Assembly: GCA_039931065.1 (NCBI GenBank)
Contig: JBDTSP010000007.1
Span: forward strand, 1 to 64,000
Origin: CADEED01 sp039931065
GTDB lineage: Bacteria; Pseudomonadota; Gammaproteobacteria; Steroidobacterales; Steroidobacteraceae
DNA length: 64,000 bases
Direction of reading: 5' to 3'
Shown here: in pieces, positions 12,001-17,861 of the stretch
Layout: each line of letters starts with the position of its first letter
Numbering within the stretch: position 1 is the stretch's first letter
Notes under the pieces: model-generated
Told to the model about the DNA's origin: nothing
Seen by the model: only the letters and a program-made list of their open reading frames with translations
Database searches by the model: none
Position numbers and translations under genes: made by a program

Positions 12001-13826
12001 CCGATCGAATCGCGTTGATGCACGAGGAGAGCGAGCTCACGTACGGCGAGCTGAACCAACTGGCAAATCAGCTCGCGCATCAATTGATCGATCGCGGCGT
12101 CGGTCCCGAGTCGCCAGTGGGGCTATGCCTGCGACGCTCGCCGGAAATGGTGATCGGCATGCTGGGCATCCTCAAGGCGGGTGGCACTTACGTCCCGCTG
12201 GATCCGGACTATCCGCACAAGCGCCTCGGCACCTTGCTCGAGGAAGCGCGAATCCGCCTCGTCGTAACCGAGCACAGCGTGGCGTCACGGGTCGCTGGCC
12301 AGGAACGGGAAGTGCTGATCCTCAACGGTCGGGAACGACCCGAAATGTCCATGTACCCGGTGTCGAACGTCGACAGGCGGGCGCGTGGACTGCATCCGGA
12401 TCACCCGGCCTACCTTATATATACTTCTGCGTCATCCGGAAACCCGAAGGCCGTTCTGGGGCTGCACCGCAGTATCGTCAATCGCGTGAGTTGGCTTGCG
12501 GGCACCGTGAGTGTGGGGGCTCATGAAGTTCTCTGCCAGAAGACGAGCTTGGCTTTCGTCGACCATGTGGCGGAGATCTTCCAGGCGCTGAGCGCAGGTG
12601 TGCCGCTCGTCATCATCGCCTCGCCGTTGTTGCAAGCGCCGCGTGAGTTGTTGCGTAAGCTGGACGCCAGGAGGGTGACGCAGATGACGCTCGTGCCGTC
12701 GTTCCTGAAGGCGGTGCTCGAGGAGAGTTGTGGCGAAAGTGCCCGGTGGCTCGAGTGTCTCTACAGCAGCGGCGAGGCGCTGCATTTGTCCTCTCTGGAG
12801 AAACTCTCTGAATGCTTCCCGCAGGCGCGGCTATTCAACATCTACGGATCCACGGAGATGGGTGCGGATGTGACGTGCCAGGAGGTGCGTGGCAACGGCC
12901 AGCGTACTCAGGGCGCGGAACAATGGGCGACGATCGGCAAGGGAATCCATAACACGCAGGTCTACGTCCTGGACGCGGACGGCCAGCTGGCCATGCCGGG
13001 GGCGACCGGTGAGTTGCATGTTGGCGGCGTATGCCTCTCGCGCGGCTACTTCGGGCGCCCACGTCTGACAGCCGAGAGGTTCGTGCCAAGCGCATTCGCT
13101 CGCGCGCCGGGTGAGCGCCTGTACCGAACGGGAGATCTTGCGCGGTGGCGGACGGATGGGACATTGGAGTATCTGGGCCGAATCGACAGCCAAGTGAAGC
13201 TGCGCGGACATCGAATCGAGCTTGGAGAAATCGAGGGCGTGCTGCGTGCTCACGAAGCGCTGCGCGATGCAGTCGTGGTGGCGCTCGAGTATGCCGGCGA
13301 CACGCGCCTTGTCGCTTATGTGGTGGCCAGTGCAGGCGCGCAAGCGGATGAAGCCGCGCTGATAAATGAGTTGCGCAGTGGATTGCACGAACACCTGCCG
13401 AGCTACATGGTGCCCTCGGTATTCATGGTGCTCGAGGCCCTGCCTCTTACCACCACCGGGAAGATAGACCGCCAGGTGCTGCCGAAGCCGGGCGGAGAAG
13501 CGGGTTCGCTTCGGCAGTACGTGGCGCCAGAGGGAGACATCGAACTGACGTTGGCGAAAATGTGGCAGGAACTGTTGCGCATCGAACGCGTCGGGCGGCA
13601 CGACAATTTCTTCGAGCTTGGCGGTCACTCGCTACTTGCATTGCGAGTCTGCAGCGCTATCCGGCATAGCTTGGGTGTGGAGATAAGAGTTCCGAGGATG
13701 TTCGCCAACCCGTCAGTCGCTCAGCTCGCCGAAGAGATCTCGCTAGAAATGAACGCGAGAAATCCGCCGTCGAATCGGTTGGTTTCCGGGGTCTCCGCTG
13801 ACGATTTCGAGGAGGGCAGTCTCTAA
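1..13826 (+). CDS. Nonribosomal peptide synthetase, five modules, 5' partial, no terminal thioesterase
   Basis: The frame is open at the left edge (codons HGGRC precede the GTG at 18), so the true start and earlier modules lie outside. Domain order by nucleotide: A1 (partial, to ~880), T1 (FFELGGHSLL near 1001); C1 ~1190-2480 (HHSVSDG), A2 relic ~2577-3740, T2 ~3857; C2 ~4050-5350 (HHIISDG), A3 ~5443-6950 (YTSGSTGKPKG at ~5890), T3 ~7068; C3 ~7340-8670 (dual E/C-like), A4 ~8730-10240, T4 ~10362; C4 ~10560-11890, A5 ~11960-13480, T5 ~13600. Pocket residues read by hand against GrsA: A1 ..WLGGTFK (Val), A3 DAPDMGLVDK (Glx-like, weak), A4 DVQFIAHVVK (Pro), A5 VDATYSIADK (beta-Ala-like). The protein ends ~40 residues after T5 in an acidic tail, SADDFEEGSL, a likely docking motif. 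No E or TE domain is present. Substrate calls are inference. Confidence 0.97.
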   Translation, partial: HGGRCVMADVTRGSFAELGNIVDHQSVDTAWLTSSLFNQLIVDSADALKKLRRLLVGGEALSTEHVRHALSRLPQTRLINGYGPTENTTFSCTHAIVQNDVVGRSTVPIGRPIGNTQAYVLGSQGEPVPIGVMGELYLGGAGLVRGYLDQPGLTAERFVPNGFSADAGSRLYRTGDLVRWLPGGTLEFLGRMDHQVKIRGYRIELGEIESVLRTHECVRDAVVIARDEQAGIKRLVGYVVAEADAHAEEITLIQQLRSFLQQRLPAYLVPSALMVLETLPLTANGKLDRNGLPAPQESADAKYAPPQGATEELLALLWCSLLKREQVGRHDSFFELGGHSLLAMQLVSRIRETFSTELRVRELFEHSTLSSQAQAIERAHGSGTHIETAMEPVSREQPLPLSYAQQRLWFLQQYLGPNAVYNMPLALRLQGAVNEAALLRALEELHRRHESLRTRFETRDGIAVQLIDAPELVLEVEPVSVAEARAISGRERCHHFDLARDRLCRMRVLRETEGEDRSGDYVLLVTMHHSVSDGWSLGVFFRELVTMYQAFANGQHSPLAPLPIQYADYAVWQRNWLQGDVLERQVSYWREQLKGLPQLLTLPTDRPRPAEQTFRGSIEPFALSAELSTKLQALSREQGATLYMTLLSAFAVLLGRYSGQQDVPVGTAIANRTRRQTEGLIGFFVNMLVMRHDLSGDPHFVDLLKATRATTLEAYAHQDVPFEHLVEELNPARNVSYSPLFQVAFALVNTDFNSVELPGVALLPLQEDVGADHQETSRFDLTLSAKESPAGLIGSMEYNADLFDRDTIRRLLGHYARLLEAIAHAPQTRLSQLRALSPEEERKQLVDWNSTASQLPCERCVHELFEEQAELAPDRIAFVQEGAGLTYRELNERANWLAHGLSEQGVSRRSLVGLCVDHGVDRALGVLGILKAGGAYVCLNAADPAERLAYLLEDCEAELVITSSSPCPSTELLGYKRVALHADGGPTGHPRTNPELAVNASDLACVQYEATSANGAPVGTMIAHSDVLAEVLDRQNLVPERRLASLLAPPISVREDLAASIEACEEGTSRGATQYVLGRHGELLPAGAVGELCVGVDAAGGGYLHRPALTAERYVPDSFSMKPGARLHRTGQWARWSEDGKLEIVARETVFWRDHEKVRVEIERELLCHEGVREAAVVVLESATHAQHLLAYVVAREPSATPERFVAQLNAHLRSHSTSHRLPEAWMVLAGLPVTADGKLDREALPTPDDSPGEKYEPPEGVTEELLAQLWCSLLGRERIGRHDNFFELGGHSLLATQLVSRIRGTFSAEVPVRTLFEHATLSSQAAAVDRARNSGAQSEIAIRAVSRDQPLPLSYAQQRLWFLDQYLGSNAVYNMPLALRLRGEVDEQALVRSFAELQCRHESLRTRFVPREGSAVQLIDSPALELAVEPVSTTEAQAIARCERTYQFDLSRDRLCRIRLLHEMGTDVAEPGDYVLLVTMHHIISDGWSLGVFFRELMSLYQAFSKGESSPLAPLPIQYADYALWQRNWLQGAVLERQMSYWREQLKDLPPLLTLPTDRPRPAEQTFRGSTERFVLPLELSGKLHALSRAQGVTLYMTLLSAFAVLLSRYSGQQDVAVGTPIANRTRRETEAVVGFFTNTLVMRHDLSGDPRFVEVLERTRETALAAYAHQDVPFEHLVEALNPERRLGHSPLFQAMFMLQNAPSESLELPGLKVQPFAANEDRQGTPDGSALFDLTLGVQETSTGLLGAAEYNTDLFDRTTVRRLLDHYARLLEVIAEAPSTRLSQIDTLGAEERRVLMVDWNATSQPYPVNKCVHELFSEQVERTPEAIAVVDGPERLTYAELDRRSNQLAHYLRAIGVGPERSVVIYLERSKDMIVGLLGVLKAGGAYVPLDPIYPADRVAQVLQDAQPVSLLTHRHLLDRLSDHPPALCMDSDWQRVASQPDDTLHAGALACHLAYVIYTSGSTGKPKGVQVEHRSLLNVVYGHHAAYLPEDEAAAGLGHLPRQVALNASIAFDASVPEYLMLLEGATLHIVPEEVRASPAALASFLAEHRIDVFDCVPSQMKHLLEELKHPPQLVMLGGEATDAALWRQLSERRTVNACNLYGPTECTVDATYCPVDGTNLSPLIGRPLPNVQVYILDAHLQPVPVCVTGEICIGGAGLARGYLNSPQQTAKRFVADPFSGRAGARLYRTGDLGRWRTGGNIEYLGRNDSQVKIHGHRVELGEIESVLLAHEAVRDAVVVMREEAEVKRLVCYMVAEPGVQKSETELMQELRIHLQERLPDHMVPSALVALESLPLTSNGKLDRNALPTPGGKAFAHRQYEAPQGPIESALAILWREVLGVERVGRHDNFFELGGHSLLAVTLIERMRSQGLEADVRALFNSPTLLQLAEAVVVGADVFRAPQNRIPPDADAITPEMLPLVALEQQEIDRIVGRVAGGVRNVQDIYPLAPLQEGILFHYLMTSEGDPYLSQQLFSFDSRQRLDQYLAALQWVTERHDILRTGVQWEGLSQAVQVVWRQARLAIEEVEITSADAALELRERFDPQRFRLDIRDAPLQKAFVGFDRDQHRWLLLMLSHHLAFDHTSQEIIVAEAQSYLLGEQDRLPTPTPFREFVAQARLGVSAAEQEEFFRGMLSDIDQPTAPFGLLNVRGGGSGIAEAHVPVAEQLAKEIRRCAREAGVSAASLCHLAWALVLANLTGRKEVVFGTVLFGRLHGGEGVARGVGLFINTLPLRLSIGERGVQESLRSTHERLGQLLRHEHAPLALAQRCSAVPGESPLFTTLLNYRYADISAGNEQVQKAWEGIRSLYAEERTNYPLMLSVSDIGEHFWLTVQVSDQVEPRRIGELMHDALAGLVEALVGSPQTPIRTIAVTRSRDTTDLLSEPERHRQLVEWNSTTRDCPDQQCIHELFEARVRLHPDAVALRHEGHELTYRELNGRANGLARQLIERGVGPDVRVALCMERSAEMVIALLGILKAGGCYLPLDPSYPPQRLAYMLEDGAPAIVLTNGDPGAAVASANMPVITLDASRVNTAGCLGENLRTAERGLESSHLVYVIYTSGSSGRPKGTGMTHRSVVNLVEWHRASLGHSDGECVLQFAALSFDVAFQEIFYTLCTGGTLVLLDGWVRQDAHALLRLIDAQAIQKLFLPPAMLHVLAECFGTTGVTPGALRDVICAGEQLRISPEIATFFERIGKCRLHNHYGPTETHVVTAWTSSGESKTWPSRPPIGRPIQNVRIHLLDSEQRLVPSGVAGELHIGGAALSRGYLDHALLTGRAFIPDPFDSGSRLYKTGDLARWLSDGTLEYLGRIDTQVKVRGFRIELGEIESALLAHEWVGDAVVVAREGVTGGNRLMAYIVAHPGAHANEAHVVERLRIHLQERLPAYMVPSALMLLASLPLTANGKLDRAALPTPDTWESESEYKPPKGPTEELLAQLWCGLLKCERVGRHDNFFELGGHSLLAMQLASRIRETFSTELAVRELFEHSTLSSQAAAVERARGASALIGLEIEVVPRQQPLPLSYAQQRLWFMQQFIGANAVYNMPLALRLQGKIDEAALLRSLAELYRRHESLRTHFESKDFDVVQVIDPPSLELEVELVSAAEVQAAAFSERSYHFDLSRDRLCRIRLLREKTSEADAFDYVLLVTMHHSVSDGWSLGVFFRELVSLYEAYANGEDSPLAPLRIQYADFAQWQRHWLQGEVLERQVSYWRKQLKDLPPLLKLPTDRPRPSRQTFGGGMEGFALTASLSQKLQSLSREQGATMYMTLLSAFAVLLGRYSGQQDVAIGTPIANRSRRDTEGLIGLFVNTLVMRHDLSGDPRFVDLLKGTRETALEAYAHQDVPFEQLVEALNPHRSLSHSPLFQVMFILQNAPFDGLELRGLEVKPLEAGGSDKDGESSREGVARFDMTLNVQETPAGLVGGLEYNTDLFDRSTIRSMLAHYTRLLEAIASSPQEKLSRLEILSETERRQQIVEWNMTTRGYPDDKCIHELFEAHAEQAPDRIALMHEESELTYGELNQLANQLAHQLIDRGVGPESPVGLCLRRSPEMVIGMLGILKAGGTYVPLDPDYPHKRLGTLLEEARIRLVVTEHSVASRVAGQEREVLILNGRERPEMSMYPVSNVDRRARGLHPDHPAYLIYTSASSGNPKAVLGLHRSIVNRVSWLAGTVSVGAHEVLCQKTSLAFVDHVAEIFQALSAGVPLVIIASPLLQAPRELLRKLDARRVTQMTLVPSFLKAVLEESCGESARWLECLYSSGEALHLSSLEKLSECFPQARLFNIYGSTEMGADVTCQEVRGNGQRTQGAEQWATIGKGIHNTQVYVLDADGQLAMPGATGELHVGGVCLSRGYFGRPRLTAERFVPSAFARAPGERLYRTGDLARWRTDGTLEYLGRIDSQVKLRGHRIELGEIEGVLRAHEALRDAVVVALEYAGDTRLVAYVVASAGAQADEAALINELRSGLHEHLPSYMVPSVFMVLEALPLTTTGKIDRQVLPKPGGEAGSLRQYVAPEGDIELTLAKMWQELLRIERVGRHDNFFELGGHSLLALRVCSAIRHSLGVEIRVPRMFANPSVAQLAEEISLEMNARNPPSNRLVSGVSADDFEEGSL
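2577..3740 (+). other. Relic adenylation domain (A2) inside the NRPS
   Basis: The start of the domain is recognisable (TYRELNERAN, GILKAGGAYV). The A3 loop is destroyed (VQYEATSANGAPVG in place of YTSGSTGxPKG, ~3014-3050). A3-to-A6 spans about 84 codons, against about 195 in A3 of the same protein, so the A4/A5 substrate-binding core is absent. The A7 YRTGD is LHRTGQ and the A8 hinge is unrecognisable; only the A10 lysine (TADGKLDRE) survives. The frame stays open, and the flanking C1 and T2 domains keep their motifs. The domain cannot plausibly adenylate an amino acid. Confidence 0.9.
7338..8670 (+). other. Dual epimerisation/condensation-type C domain (C3), variant motifs
   Basis: Unlike the other C domains (PLPLSYAQQRLWF type), this one opens with DIYPLAPLQEGILF followed by HYLMTSEGD. 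That matches the extra N-terminal HH[I/L]xxxxGD signature of dual E/C domains, with Tyr replacing the second His. The central motif is HHLAFDH (7745-7765) rather than HHxxxDG. If active it would invert the residue loaded by module 3. Family placement rests on these motifs only. Confidence 0.7.
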
Positions 13827-13888
13827 CGCCGAACAACGCTCGAGGAACGCTCAAGCAGACGACGGGCGAACGATGCACTGACTACTTC

Positions 13889-13902
13889 ATGCCACGTGGC
13901 AT
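13889..13902. promoter_or_regulatory. 14-bp perfect palindrome between NRPS and thioesterase genes
   Basis: ATGCCACGTGGCAT is a perfect inverted repeat in the ~207-nt gap after the NRPS stop. It could be an operator for the downstream tailoring genes or a weak stem. No T-run follows it, so a Rho-independent terminator is unlikely. Confidence 0.35.
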
Positions 13903-14033
13903 AAGTCGGCGAGCTCACGGGTCGCTTCGTGCTTGACGCGTCAACACGGCGGTAGGAACTTACCCGTCTGCCTTGGTGCGCGACGCACCCTCGACTCGTC
14001 GTACGCTGCCTCGGATATGAAGTGACATCGCCA

Positions 14034-14807
14034 ATGAGTTCGCCTTGGTTCATTAGGTTCAAACAAAATCCCAGCGCCTCAATCCGTCTCTTTTGCCTGC
14101 ACTGCGCCGGCGGCAGTGCATCGGAGTTTCGAAACTGGCCATCTCATTTGCCCGGCCACTTCGAACTGTTCGCCATTCAGTTACCGGGCAGGGAAGGACG
14201 CGTGAGAGAGGCATTCATCGCGAAGATGGACGACCTGATTGGCGGGATGGTCGATGCCATTGCACCCTTCCTGGACAAACCCTACGCCATCTTCGGCCAC
14301 AGCTTCGGGGCCCTTTGCGCGTTCGAGGCGATCAGAGAACTCAGAAGGAGAGGGCTGAGGCAACCCGTACTTTTCGTTCCCGCGGGGCGGCGACCGCCAC
14401 ACGTGGAAAAAAAGAAACCCGCGATCGCTTCCTTGCCCCGCGAACAGTTCATTGAGGAGCTCCGGAAAGATTTCGGCGATCACATCCGGCATGTCTTGGA
14501 TAGTGTCGAGTTGCAAGAAGTGTTCATTCCGCAAATCCATGCGGATTTCGCGCTGTCCGAAGCGTATTCCTTTCGTACAGAAGATCCCCTGGATTGCCCT
14601 GTCACAGCATTCGCGGGTGTCGACGAGGACGAACTGGAAAACGATGAGCTGGATGCCTGGGCCCTACATACCCGCCGGGGTTTTCACTCACGGCGTTTTC
14701 CCGGAGATCACTTCTTCGTCCGCGAATCGCAGCGACTCGTCATCGACTCGATGGCGCAGGAAATCAATTCGATTCGCCGCGCCCCATCGTTCGACCTCAT
14801 CCGCTGA
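14034..14807 (+). CDS. Free-standing (type II) thioesterase
   Basis: This is an alpha/beta-hydrolase thioesterase of the NRPS/PKS editing type. It opens with FCLHCAGGSASEFRNW, has the nucleophile elbow GHSFG (Ser near residue 95), and carries a late PGDHFFV with the catalytic His. Its length of about 257 aa is normal for type II enzymes, which clear misprimed or stalled carrier proteins. The start at ATG 14034 is preferred because family members begin shortly before the FCLHCAGG strand; an in-frame GTG at 14022 is the alternative. The upstream NRPS has no integrated thioesterase, so this protein might also take part in release, but its sequence looks like a housekeeping type II enzyme. It is followed after ~170 nt by the glycosyltransferase gene on the same strand. 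Confidence 0.92.
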   Translation: MSSPWFIRFKQNPSASIRLFCLHCAGGSASEFRNWPSHLPGHFELFAIQLPGREGRVREAFIAKMDDLIGGMVDAIAPFLDKPYAIFGHSFGALCAFEAIRELRRRGLRQPVLFVPAGRRPPHVEKKKPAIASLPREQFIEELRKDFGDHIRHVLDSVELQEVFIPQIHADFALSEAYSFRTEDPLDCPVTAFAGVDEDELENDELDAWALHTRRGFHSRRFPGDHFFVRESQRLVIDSMAQEINSIRRAPSFDLIR

Positions 14808-14978
14808 CAGCCAAGCACGGCGCTCCGCCACCAAAAGAAAAACTCCCGACCGCAAAAGGCGTGGCATACGCCGCTGGCGGCAGCGACCACTCGTCTCTCT
14901 TCGACTTAAAATGCGAGCGAGCTACCTTGCATCGTCCGCGTGGTCCAACGACGATTCAAACGCGGCGAAGCCTCGCGT

Positions 14979-16946
14979 ATGAGTAGCGTTATAGGCAGTC
15001 GGCTGTCGACATTCGAGTCGGTAACACGCATCAAAGGAGAAAAGCCGGTGTCACACCCGCTACAGGATCTCGGCAGTGACGATTCGGCCGGGCGCTTCTC
15101 GCTGCTGGTTGATTCCGCAGGCAGTGATCGGAGGCTGACCAATGCCTTTTGCGTGACCGTCTACAACGAGCCAGAATCGGCGCTTCGCTCGACGCTTCAT
15201 TCGTTGCTGCTGGCGCTTCGACACAGCTACTTCAATGTCGGATCCGGCGCTGCGCGCTCCATCATCTGCATAATCGTGGATGGGAAAGCGCAGATGCACG
15301 CGTCGCTTCGGGAGTGGTTGAGGAACGTACACCTGACGTCCGACGCGCCGCGCCGGCACGCCGACCTCGAAATTCACTGCACGTCTCACCACGCCGATTC
15401 ACTGACGAGGGACGTCAACCCATCGACATTGAAACCAGCAGCTGAATGCATGCTGAAGGTCCACGTGGTGATTTGCATCAAGAGCGAGAACCTGGGCAAG
15501 CTCGAGTCACATGCCCTGTTCTTTCGTGAGATCTGCACGGCGATACAGCCCGAGTTCTGCTATCAAATAGACGCGGGAACGACCGTCGCGGAGGACAGCG
15601 TCTCCCGAATGATCCGGCGCATGGATACATCTCGAAATGTTGGCGCCATCGCGCCGCGGGTGATGCCAGCGGTGCCCGCGCCGACGGCAAGCGCACTGGA
15701 GAACTGGCAGTTCTACGACTTCGCGCTCCACAAGGCAGTCTATTGGCCGCTCGAGAGCATGACGGGATTCCTCAGTGTCATTCCCGGGCAGACGTGCGTG
15801 TTCAGATGGGCAGCGCTCAAGTATCCCCACCGGAATCCCAGGGAGCCCGATCCCGTGTGCGCGTATTTGCGAGGACTTGCGACGTCTGACGCCGTGGAGC
15901 GCGTCATGTACTTGGCCGAGGACCGGATTATCGGATCGGAAATCGCTTTGAAGCGCGATCAAGACTGGATCCTGGACTATTTGCCCGAAGCGGGGGCCAC
16001 TACCGATGCCTGCGCCACGTATGCCGAACTCTTTCGACAACGGCGCCGCTGGATCAACAGTGCCGCAGCCTGCCGACTATGGCTGCTGGCGCTCTGGGCA
16101 AGAATCACGCGCAGGGGGGACGGGGGTCCTGTTCCGACGCGAAAGCACGCCGCGGGAATGTCCGTTCAACTGCTCATCGCGCTCAAGGAACTACTAAGTC
16201 CAGCGCAAGTTTTTGCCGCGTTGCTGCTGGGCGCTTCCCAACTTGGCAACATGTGGTCAAAAACACCGATATCGCTCAGCTTGGGCATCGTGAGCCTGGT
16301 TGCTGCCGGTGCCTGCGCACTTCTAGAACTCCGAAAATCGAACCGGCAGCAGGCATCCCTTGCACGAATCAGGGCCGGTGCAATCTGGACTGCTTGCATT
16401 GCGGGCATCTACGTGTGTTCTCAGGCACTGTCATGGCAGGGATTCCTCATCATCGTCGTGCCATTCCTGGCATTTCCGTGCCTTGCGATGCTTCTGCCTC
16501 GGAAGGCGATGTTCCTCACAATTCGCACATTGCTCTTTCCGATTCCTCACATGGTGTTTTCCAACATCCTGCTGGTCTATTCAGTGTTGAGAATTAACAA
16601 CGTAGCTTGGGGAACGAAGGGGCTCGTCGAACAGAATGTCGAGCCGGCGCTGAAGGCAAGCTTGAAACGTCTCAAGAACAAGGCCGCTATCGTCTTTTTC
16701 GTCGCGAATCTGGTCGTCGCGTACGTGGCGTGGAACTTCCGTGGGTTCATCGCCAGCGAGTTGAACCCTGTCATCGAGCTTGCCTGCCTTTCGGAGGCCG
16801 CAGTGGCGGTTACTGCCCTGATCTTCTTCATTCGACGCAGGCGTCCCCTCATGGGATTGAACGTACTGGTGCCTTCCGCAGATGCCGCGCCCATGGGCGC
16901 CAGCGATCCAGCTCATGACGAAGGATCGCGACGCAACCATCGATGA
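14979..16946 (+). CDS. Chitin-synthase-like membrane glycosyltransferase (GT2)
   Basis: The catalytic half starts with FCVTVYNEPESAL and continues with CIIVDGK, YQIDAGTTV (equivalent of the chitin synthase DVGT), LAEDRIIG (EDR, with the proposed catalytic acid) and FRQRRRWIN (the QRRRW processivity motif). The spacing DQDWILDYLPEAGATTD between the last two also fits chitin synthases. The C-terminal ~220 residues form about six membrane segments. Chitin synthases polymerise GlcNAc from UDP-GlcNAc; here the acceptor and product are unknown. The gene sits between the thioesterase and a second glycosyltransferase of an NRPS cluster, suggesting glycan attachment or a short amino-sugar chain as part of the metabolite. 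ATG 14979 is chosen over GTG 14940. No strong ribosome site is seen for either. Confidence 0.85.
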   Translation: MSSVIGSRLSTFESVTRIKGEKPVSHPLQDLGSDDSAGRFSLLVDSAGSDRRLTNAFCVTVYNEPESALRSTLHSLLLALRHSYFNVGSGAARSIICIIVDGKAQMHASLREWLRNVHLTSDAPRRHADLEIHCTSHHADSLTRDVNPSTLKPAAECMLKVHVVICIKSENLGKLESHALFFREICTAIQPEFCYQIDAGTTVAEDSVSRMIRRMDTSRNVGAIAPRVMPAVPAPTASALENWQFYDFALHKAVYWPLESMTGFLSVIPGQTCVFRWAALKYPHRNPREPDPVCAYLRGLATSDAVERVMYLAEDRIIGSEIALKRDQDWILDYLPEAGATTDACATYAELFRQRRRWINSAAACRLWLLALWARITRRGDGGPVPTRKHAAGMSVQLLIALKELLSPAQVFAALLLGASQLGNMWSKTPISLSLGIVSLVAAGACALLELRKSNRQQASLARIRAGAIWTACIAGIYVCSQALSWQGFLIIVVPFLAFPCLAMLLPRKAMFLTIRTLLFPIPHMVFSNILLVYSVLRINNVAWGTKGLVEQNVEPALKASLKRLKNKAAIVFFVANLVVAYVAWNFRGFIASELNPVIELACLSEAAVAVTALIFFIRRRRPLMGLNVLVPSADAAPMGASDPAHDEGSRRNHR

Positions 16947-17060
16947 GGACGTTGTGTTAGGTCTTTCTTTCAAAATTCGTGTCAAGTGCGGCGACTGCCG
17001 GGCCTTCGCGAAGGCCGCTGCGCCATCCTGCCCTGCGATGAATCGTGCGCGGTCACGAGC

Positions 17061-17852
17061 ATGAGCAATACCCGTGACACAACACCCGTTAACGACGATC
17101 CCCTCGTGTCGTGCGTTTGCGTCACGAGAGAAAAGCCGGCTCAACTCCGTCGAGCAATCACATGCTTCGATGAACAAGACTATGCCAACAGGGAGTTGGT
17201 CGTCGTCTTTGAAGACGATGACGAAGAAACGGCAGACGTGCTGGCATCGCTCACAGCCAGTCACGGAAGCATTCGGATCATTAAAGTGCCATCCGAGCCG
17301 AAACTAACCTTGGGCCAATTGCGAAATATTTCCATCGACCAAAGCGTCGGAGAATTCTTCTGCCAGTGGGACGATGACGACTGGTATCACGGTGAAAGAA
17401 TCTCGCGCCAGGTTCGCGCAGCGATCTCCAATGCGCGTGACGCTTGTCTGCTGACCAATTGGATAATTTTCGACGAGGTATCTAGACAGGCCTATCACTC
17501 AAATTTTCGGTTGTGGGAAGGCAGCATCCTGTGTCGCAAGTCGGTCTGGTCTGATGGACTCACGTACCCGGCGATTCCTCGAAGCGAAGACAATGTCTTC
17601 GTTGATCAGTTGGTAGGACGCGTCGCCATTTTCCCACTAGTGATGACCGGTCTGTACATTTACACGGCGCATCGAAACAACACCTGGCCGCGAGCGCACT
17701 TTGAAGAAATCTTCCTGCATTCACAAAGACTCAGCACCGACGCGACGCGCTTGGTCGAAACAATTCTCTTTGGTGAGATGTCGCACGCGGATGCATCAGC
17801 GGAGCTCAGGAAAGCATGGTTCTTGCGCGGCTTGGACTACTTTCCACGTTGA
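17061..17852 (+). CDS. GT-A glycosyltransferase, family 2-like
   Basis: The N-terminus PLVSCVCVTREKPAQLRRAI is a typical GT2 nucleotide-binding strand. It is followed by ELVVVFEDDDEET and the metal-binding acidic cluster FFCQWDDDDWYHGERI, the DXD region. The protein has about 263 residues and no membrane segments, so it is probably a cytoplasmic sugar transferase acting on the peptide or on a carrier. The frame is open upstream to 16986, but ATG 17061 places the start 15 residues before the first beta strand, as usual for the family. The gap to the next gene is 9 nt, suggesting an operon with the condensation protein. Donor sugar and acceptor cannot be read from the sequence. Confidence 0.85.
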   Translation: MSNTRDTTPVNDDPLVSCVCVTREKPAQLRRAITCFDEQDYANRELVVVFEDDDEETADVLASLTASHGSIRIIKVPSEPKLTLGQLRNISIDQSVGEFFCQWDDDDWYHGERISRQVRAAISNARDACLLTNWIIFDEVSRQAYHSNFRLWEGSILCRKSVWSDGLTYPAIPRSEDNVFVDQLVGRVAIFPLVMTGLYIYTAHRNNTWPRAHFEEIFLHSQRLSTDATRLVETILFGEMSHADASAELRKAWFLRGLDYFPR

Positions 17853-17861
17853 GATGATCGA

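Noticed and set aside
13889..13902. Rho-independent terminator after the NRPS
   Set aside because: A perfect stem is present, but with no loop spacing or T-run; it is kept only as a possible operator.
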